The notes beneath the pieces are model-generated. The model saw only the letters and a program-made list of their open reading frames with translations. It made no database searches and was not told the DNA's origin. A stretch of 64,000 nucleotides of DNA from JABDMH01 sp965223165 (GTDB taxonomy: Bacteria; Bacteroidota; Bacteroidia; Chitinophagales; Saprospiraceae). Location of the stretch: NCBI GenBank assembly GCA_965223165.1, contig CBDCVQ010000020.1, positions 558,001-622,000 of the forward strand, read 5' to 3'. Positions 59,750 through 64,000 of this stretch are shown here, piece by piece. The translations under genes and the position numbers were made by a program. The stretch's first letter is position 1, and the number at the start of each line of letters is the position of its first letter.

Positions 59750-61879
59750 TTAAACACTAACTTCTCCACGGGCTCGCTCTATCACCTCCTTGGCAATGCC
59801 TGCCGGTGTCGGTGCATAGTGCGAAAACTCCATAGAGGATGACGCTCGTCCTGACGTAATCGTACGCAAGAGCGTCACATATCCAAACATTTCCGCCAGT
59901 GGCACATCAGCCTTGATGACCACAGCATTGTTCTTCATATCCTGACCTTTGATCAAACCCCGGCGTCGGTTAAGATCGCCAATGATGGCGCCCGTATACT
60001 CGTCGGGGGAGGTGACCTCCAGCTTCATCACCGGCTCGAGCAAGACCGGCTTGGCTCGATGAGCAGCCGCCTTAAAGCCCTCCTTTGCGCAGAGCTCAAA
60101 AGCGATGGGCTTAGAGTCCACTGTGTGCGTTGAACCGTCAAAAACGGTCACCTTCATACTGTCAATCGTATATCCGGCGAGGGATCCATTGCGCATCATG
60201 GCCTGAAAGCCCTTCTGGATCGATGGCATGTATTCCTTGGGAATGGCTCCGCCCGTAATCTTGTTTACAAACTGGAGCTTCTTGCGACCGCTCTTGAAAT
60301 CATCCGACTCCAGGAATTCTTCGTCCGCCGGACCCAATTCAAACTCGATGTCCGCAAACAGTCCCGAACCACCGGTCTGCTTCTTGAGACGCTCCCGGTG
60401 TGAGACGGTGGCCTGTAGAGCCTCCTTGTAGTTTACCTGGGGAGCTCCCTGATTACATTCTACCTTAAATTCTCGTCTGAGGCGATCGATGATGATCTCC
60501 AGGTGCAGCTCACCCATACCACTGATGATGGTCTGGTTGGTATCCTCATCGTAGCGCACTTGGAAGGTGGGATCCTCCTCTGCCAGTTTGGCCAGGGCCA
60601 TACCCAGTTTTTCCAAGTCCTTTTGGGTCTTGGGTTCTACCGCCAAGCCGATCACCGGCTCTGGGAAGGTCATGCTCTCGAGGATAATGGGCTTGTCTAG
60701 GCTACACAGCGTATCGCCGGTCTTGATGTCCTTAAATCCGACGGCCGCCGCAATGTCGCCTGCCTGTACCTTCTCGACGGGATTCTGTTTATTAGAGTGC
60801 ATCTGATAGAGCCTCGAGATGCGCTCCTTCTTTCCCGATCGGGTATTAAGCACGTAAGAGCCGGCATTGAGCGTACCGGAATAGACCCGGAAAAAAGCCA
60901 ACCGACCCACATATGGATCCGTGGCAATCTTAAAGGCCAAGGAAGCAAAGGGCTCGTTTGGATCGGGCTGTCGCGTGATGGCGTCACCTGAGCCGGGATG
61001 GGTTCCTTCCACTGCATCCACGTCGAGGGGCGAGGGCATGTACGAACAAACCGCATCCAGCACCGCTTGCACTCCTTTATTCTTAAAGGCAGAGCCACAC
61101 ATCATGGGGATGATCGACATATCGATGACGGCCGCACGGATGGCCGCACGGATCTCGTCTGCAGAAATTGAATCCGGATCGTCAAAGAACTTCTCCAAGA
61201 TTCCTTCGTCGTATTCTGCCACTGCCTCGAGCAACTTCTCGCGGTATTCTTGTACGGTATCGACCAGATCATCGGGGATATCCACGATCTCATAGGTCAT
61301 ACCTTGATCATTCATATTCCAGATGCGTGCTTCATTGGTGATCAAGTCGACCACTCCTTTGAAGTTCTCCTCTGAGCCAATCGGTACCTGGAGTGGTACT
61401 GGGTTGGCTCCGAGCATTTCTCTGACCTGGCTCACCACCTCAAAGAAATCCGCTCCTGATCGGTCCATCTTGTTGACAAATCCGATCCGAGGCACCTTGT
61501 ACCGATCTGCCTGACGCCAGACGGTCTCCGACTGAGGCTCGACACCACTCACGGCACAAAACAATGCGACCACGCCATCGAGTACCCGCAAGGAGCGCTC
61601 CACCTCCACGGTAAAGTCTACGTGTCCGGGCGTATCGATGATATTGATCGTATACTCTTGCTCCTTCCACCTCCAGGAGGTCTTTGTCGCTGCCGATGTG
61701 ATCGTGATGCCACGCTCCTGCTCCTGCTCCATCCAGTCCATGGTAGCCGCTCCATCATGTACCTCGCCGATCTTGTGACTGATACCCGTATAGTAAAGTA
61801 TCCGCTCCGTCGTTGTGGTCTTGCCCGCGTCGATATGCGCGGCGATTCCAATATTACGAGTGAACTTTAGACTTGACAT
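59750..61879 (-). CDS. fusA: Elongation factor G
   Basis: 709 residues. GTPase domain: AHIDAGKTTTTERILYYTG (P-loop), DTPGHVDFTVEVERSLRVLDGVV, NKMDRSGADF; domain II-V follow, with the domain IV loop LEVTSPDEYTGAIIGDLNRRRG. Catalyses ribosomal translocation. Sits in the str cluster after rpsG; no tuf gene follows, unlike in enterobacteria. Confidence 0.97.
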   Translation of the reverse strand: MSSLKFTRNIGIAAHIDAGKTTTTERILYYTGISHKIGEVHDGAATMDWMEQEQERGITITSAATKTSWRWKEQEYTINIIDTPGHVDFTVEVERSLRVLDGVVALFCAVSGVEPQSETVWRQADRYKVPRIGFVNKMDRSGADFFEVVSQVREMLGANPVPLQVPIGSEENFKGVVDLITNEARIWNMNDQGMTYEIVDIPDDLVDTVQEYREKLLEAVAEYDEGILEKFFDDPDSISADEIRAAIRAAVIDMSIIPMMCGSAFKNKGVQAVLDAVCSYMPSPLDVDAVEGTHPGSGDAITRQPDPNEPFASLAFKIATDPYVGRLAFFRVYSGTLNAGSYVLNTRSGKKERISRLYQMHSNKQNPVEKVQAGDIAAAVGFKDIKTGDTLCSLDKPIILESMTFPEPVIGLAVEPKTQKDLEKLGMALAKLAEEDPTFQVRYDEDTNQTIISGMGELHLEIIIDRLRREFKVECNQGAPQVNYKEALQATVSHRERLKKQTGGSGLFADIEFELGPADEEFLESDDFKSGRKKLQFVNKITGGAIPKEYMPSIQKGFQAMMRNGSLAGYTIDSMKVTVFDGSTHTVDSKPIAFELCAKEGFKAAAHRAKPVLLEPVMKLEVTSPDEYTGAIIGDLNRRRGLIKGQDMKNNAVVIKADVPLAEMFGYVTLLRTITSGRASSSMEFSHYAPTPAGIAKEVIERARGEVSV

Positions 61880-61916
61880 TAAACCTGAATCTGATCTGTC
61901 TGAGTTTCAAATAATG

Positions 61917-62384
61917 CTATACACGAAAATGGGCAAAGGCTCTGTTGGACTCTGCCATCTTGTGCGTGTCTTCTTTTCTCTTCACAGCCGCTCCCTCTCC
62001 CTTGCTGGCCGCAATCAGTTCGGCCGCTAGTTTCTCGGCCATGCCTTTACCATTGCGAGCTCGGGCAAATCGTATCAACCACTTCATCCCGATGGCCGTC
62101 TTGCGGTTGCCTGGGATCTCGGTGGGTATCTGAAAGGTGGCACCACCAATACGACGGCTGCGCACCTCTACCTGCGGGGTGGCGTTGGAAAGCGCTTGCT
62201 TCCAAATGTCGTGAGGGTCTTCGCCTGTACGCTCCTTGATTAGGTCCATGGCATCATAAAACACCTTGAAAGCCAAGTTTTTCTTGCCTCTCAACATCAA
62301 GTTATTCACAAAGCGGGTGACCACGATATCACCAAACCTGGGGTCCGGTGCTAGTATTCTCACTTTTGGTTTGCGCTTCCTCAT
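61917..62384 (-). CDS. rpsG: Small-subunit ribosomal protein S7
   Basis: 155 residues; RFVNNLMLRGKKNLAFKVFYDAMDLI and QVEVRSRRIGGATFQIPTEI-type beta-hairpin, then the C-terminal AHFRV. Nucleates the 30S head. Confidence 0.97.
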   Translation of the reverse strand: MRKRKPKVRILAPDPRFGDIVVTRFVNNLMLRGKKNLAFKVFYDAMDLIKERTGEDPHDIWKQALSNATPQVEVRSRRIGGATFQIPTEIPGNRKTAIGMKWLIRFARARNGKGMAEKLAAELIAASKGEGAAVKRKEDTHKMAESNRAFAHFRV

Positions 62385-62396
62385 CGTGTTTTCTTT

Positions 62397-62768
62397 TTAT
62401 TTAGGTCTCTTGGTACCATACTTAGAGCGACTCTGGAGACGGTCGTTTACACCGGCGGTGTCCAATGCCCCGCGCACGATCGTGTATCTCACCCCTGGCA
62501 GGTCTTTGACCCGTCCACCTCTCAGCAGTACGATGGAGTGCTCCTGCAGATTGTGTCCTTCACCTGGTATGTATGCAATGACCTCTACACCATTTGTCAA
62601 TCGTACTTTGGCCACCTTACGCAAGGCCGAGTTAGGCTTCTTTGGCGTGGTCGTATACACACGAGTGCATACGCCCCGCTTCTGCGGACTCCCCTCCAAG
62701 GCTCGTGTTTTGCTCTTGGTAATGACCTTTTTTCTGCCTTTTCTTACCAGCTGATTGATCGTAGGCAT
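62397..62768 (-). CDS. rpsL: Small-subunit ribosomal protein S12
   Basis: 123 residues; decoding-centre protein. The streptomycin-relevant loops read TTTPKKPNSALRKVAKV and GGRVKDLPGVRYTIVRG with the lysines present in wild-type sequences. First gene of the long minus-strand block; its promoter lies about 80 bases upstream. Confidence 0.97.
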   Translation of the reverse strand: MPTINQLVRKGRKKVITKSKTRALEGSPQKRGVCTRVYTTTPKKPNSALRKVAKVRLTNGVEVIAYIPGEGHNLQEHSIVLLRGGRVKDLPGVRYTIVRGALDTAGVNDRLQSRSKYGTKRPK

Positions 62769-62848
62769 ATCTGCTTTTTATCTAATAAAATTGGTGCTTC
62801 TGGGCCTTTTGGACACGCAATAGAAGACCCTTTCCTTAAAAGCGAGGG

Positions 62849-62879
62849 CAAAGATAGCCTTAATTTCCTGTTTATCCAA
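62849..62879 (-). promoter_or_regulatory. Promoter of the rpsL ribosomal-protein block
   Basis: On the minus strand: TTG (62877-62879), 20 bases, then TATCTTTG (62849-62856), a very good match to the Bacteroidota consensus. The leader to the rpsL ATG would be about 75 bases. Confidence 0.7.
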
Positions 62880-63020
62880 TATCGCTTCTATCAATTTTTG
62901 AGGGCGCAATAGCGGTCCTCATCGATCGCTGCCAGAGCCTGACGAGCGCCCGAATCACGTGTCATGGGCGGGCCGCAAGGGTCGTACCTCCACACCAGTG
63001 ACAGCTGAACCGGTGCTCAA

Positions 63021-63055
63021 TTTGCCTCTTGTCAGCCATATGTTCACTAGCTTTG
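63021..63055 (+). promoter_or_regulatory. Probable promoter of the GNAT gene
   Basis: TTTG (63021-63024), 23 bases, then TAGCTTTG (63048-63055). The -7 box matches TAnnTTTG and the spacing is at the long end of the usual range. Confidence 0.45.
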
Positions 63056-63102
63056 ATCCGTGAAGGCCTCACTTTGCTTAGTCCTGACAACCTTATATAT
63101 AT

Positions 63103-63576
63103 ATGAAGTGCCTTATCAGAGATGCCACCGAAGCTGACCTCGCGCAGATCTATCAACTGGTCATCCAGCTAGCCGCCTACGAAGACGGATTGGATCAGGT
63201 GAAGACGACCTTGGAGGACTATCGCAAGGCCTTCGCCGAGGGCGTGTTTGAGGCACTGGTGGCGACACAGGATGGTCTGATCCTCGGCACGACCATCTAC
63301 TACCTTACCTGGTCGACTTGGAGAGGTCGCATGCTGTATCTGGAGGACTTTGTCGTGCATAGCGATTATCGGGGCAGAGGCATCGGACATCAACTATTTG
63401 ATGCCTACTTGGCCAAGGCCCGTGCGATGAACTGTACGATGGTCAAATGGCAAGTCCTGGATTGGAATAGTCCCGCACTCAACTTCTATGCGCAGTATGA
63501 CGCCATCATCGAGAAGGACTGGTGGAACGGAAAGATCATCTTCTCCACCGAGGTCACATCATCAGAATTCTCGTAG
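63103..63576 (+). CDS. GNAT-family N-acetyltransferase
   Basis: 157 residues with the whole GNAT fold: IRDATEADLAQIYQLVIQLAAYE at the start, the strand 4 segment MLYLEDFVVHSDYRGRGIGHQLFDAYLAKA with the acetyl-CoA pyrophosphate loop (RGRGIG), and WQVLDWNSPALNFYAQYDA near the end. This order (ED.VV...RG.GIG) resembles spermidine/thialysine-type acetyltransferases of the SAT/diamine subgroup, but the substrate cannot be fixed. The 3' end overlaps the convergent prenyl synthetase gene by 15 bases. Confidence 0.87.
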   Translation: MKCLIRDATEADLAQIYQLVIQLAAYEDGLDQVKTTLEDYRKAFAEGVFEALVATQDGLILGTTIYYLTWSTWRGRMLYLEDFVVHSDYRGRGIGHQLFDAYLAKARAMNCTMVKWQVLDWNSPALNFYAQYDAIIEKDWWNGKIIFSTEVTSSEFS

Positions 63577-64000
63577 CGACATGCGACGGAATAGATCCAC
63601 CAACTGCTGTTTGGCCTGCGCTGCTCCCTCTAGGTTGGTCAGGGCCTCCAGCGCTTTGTCGGTATATCGATCGATCAGTGATCTACAATGTTGTTCCACT
63701 GCCAGCGCCTGATATATCTCACGTACGCGATCCACTTTGTGGGTAGGTTCTTCGGTAGCCCCTGTATACAAGATGGTCAGCTCCTGCTTCGTACGGGCAT
63801 TTCCCAGTTCTAGGGCTTTGAGAAAGAGATAGGTCTTCTTATTTTGCACGATATCGCCTCCCATCTGTTTGCCCGTCTTACTCGGATCTCCAAATACATC
63901 CAGCAGATCGTCCTGCAATTGGAAAGCCATACCCATATTGTTGCCGAGGCTTCGCAGCCTTTTCTGCTCCTTCTTAGAGGCACCCCCTGCCATCGCCCCC
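63562..64000 (-). CDS. Polyprenyl diphosphate synthetase, C-terminal part (partial)
   Basis: The last ~145 codons of a trans-isoprenyl diphosphate synthase; the 5' part lies beyond the right edge. The second Asp-rich motif is seen in MAFQLQDDLLDVFGD, followed by KTGKQMGGDIVQNKKTYLFLKALE. It could be farnesyl/geranylgeranyl or octaprenyl synthase; the chain-length region is not in the window. Confidence 0.9.
   Translation of the reverse strand, partial: GAMAGGASKKEQKRLRSLGNNMGMAFQLQDDLLDVFGDPSKTGKQMGGDIVQNKKTYLFLKALELGNARTKQELTILYTGATEEPTHKVDRVREIYQALAVEQHCRSLIDRYTDKALEALTNLEGAAQAKQQLVDLFRRMSLREF

Larger units (their letters stand above)
62769..63102. other. Divergent control region between rpsL and the GNAT gene
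   Basis: A 334-base gap without a gene. It contains the rpsL promoter on the minus strand and a probable promoter for the GNAT gene on the plus strand; between them (about 62900-63015) nothing recognisable is present. Confidence 0.5.

Overview
The window is a chromosomal segment of a Bacteroidota bacterium, most likely a Saprospiria/Lewinella-like lineage (the phylum is well supported, the family is inference). Evidence for the phylum: type IX secretion/gliding genes (gldJ, porU, porV, a PorP/SprF protein), a fused lpxC-fabZ gene, Porin_10 and YfhO-type proteins, zinc-free forms of small ribosomal proteins, and several promoters of the phylum-specific form TTTG-N18..20-TAnnTTTG (best at rnpB, rpsL and an OmpA gene).

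Layout. 1-5.1 kb: end of gatB, a MerR regulator, an ABC ATPase, and the lipid A block lpxD, lpxC-fabZ, lpxA on the minus strand. 5.1-9.9 kb: plus-strand run hemC, a degenerate DnaQ-like exonuclease, hemD, recN, then fabI. 10-18.4 kb: a Porin_10 protein, a LOG-family protein, an NtrC-type regulator that lacks its DNA-binding end, an M20 amidohydrolase, a GT2 fusion protein and recR. 18.5-24.6 kb: pdhC, an OmpA-family protein, an arginase-family protein with degenerate metal motifs, murF. 24.6-35 kb: gldJ, a PorP/SprF protein, a large YfhO-like membrane protein, porU and porV. 35-40 kb: rnpB, an NtrY-like histidine kinase, a phytanoyl-CoA-dioxygenase-like protein. 40.7-44.4 kb: sucD, a DivIC-like protein, eno, carA. 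44.5-62.8 kb: one long minus-strand translation block joining the str, S10, spc and alpha operons (rpsL to rplQ, with fusA, secY, map, infA and rpoA) and ending at a clear terminator. The right edge holds a GNAT acetyltransferase and the C-terminal part of a polyprenyl synthetase.

How the genes work together. lpxA/C/D build lipid A and fabZ/fabI feed it acyl chains. GldJ, the PorP-like protein, PorU and PorV belong to type IX secretion and surface attachment. hemC and hemD are consecutive tetrapyrrole steps. The long block makes ribosomes, EF-G, RNA polymerase alpha and the Sec translocon.

The most unusual feature is a family of palindromic repeats (four copies of 108-225 bp plus two partial ends) bounded by CTAG. 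Their ends lie on or next to coding ends: they supply the stop codons of lpxA, fabI, the arginase-like gene, murF and the OmpA gene, and the only plausible start codon of the ABC ATPase. No tRNA, rRNA, CRISPR array, prophage or intact insertion sequence was seen.
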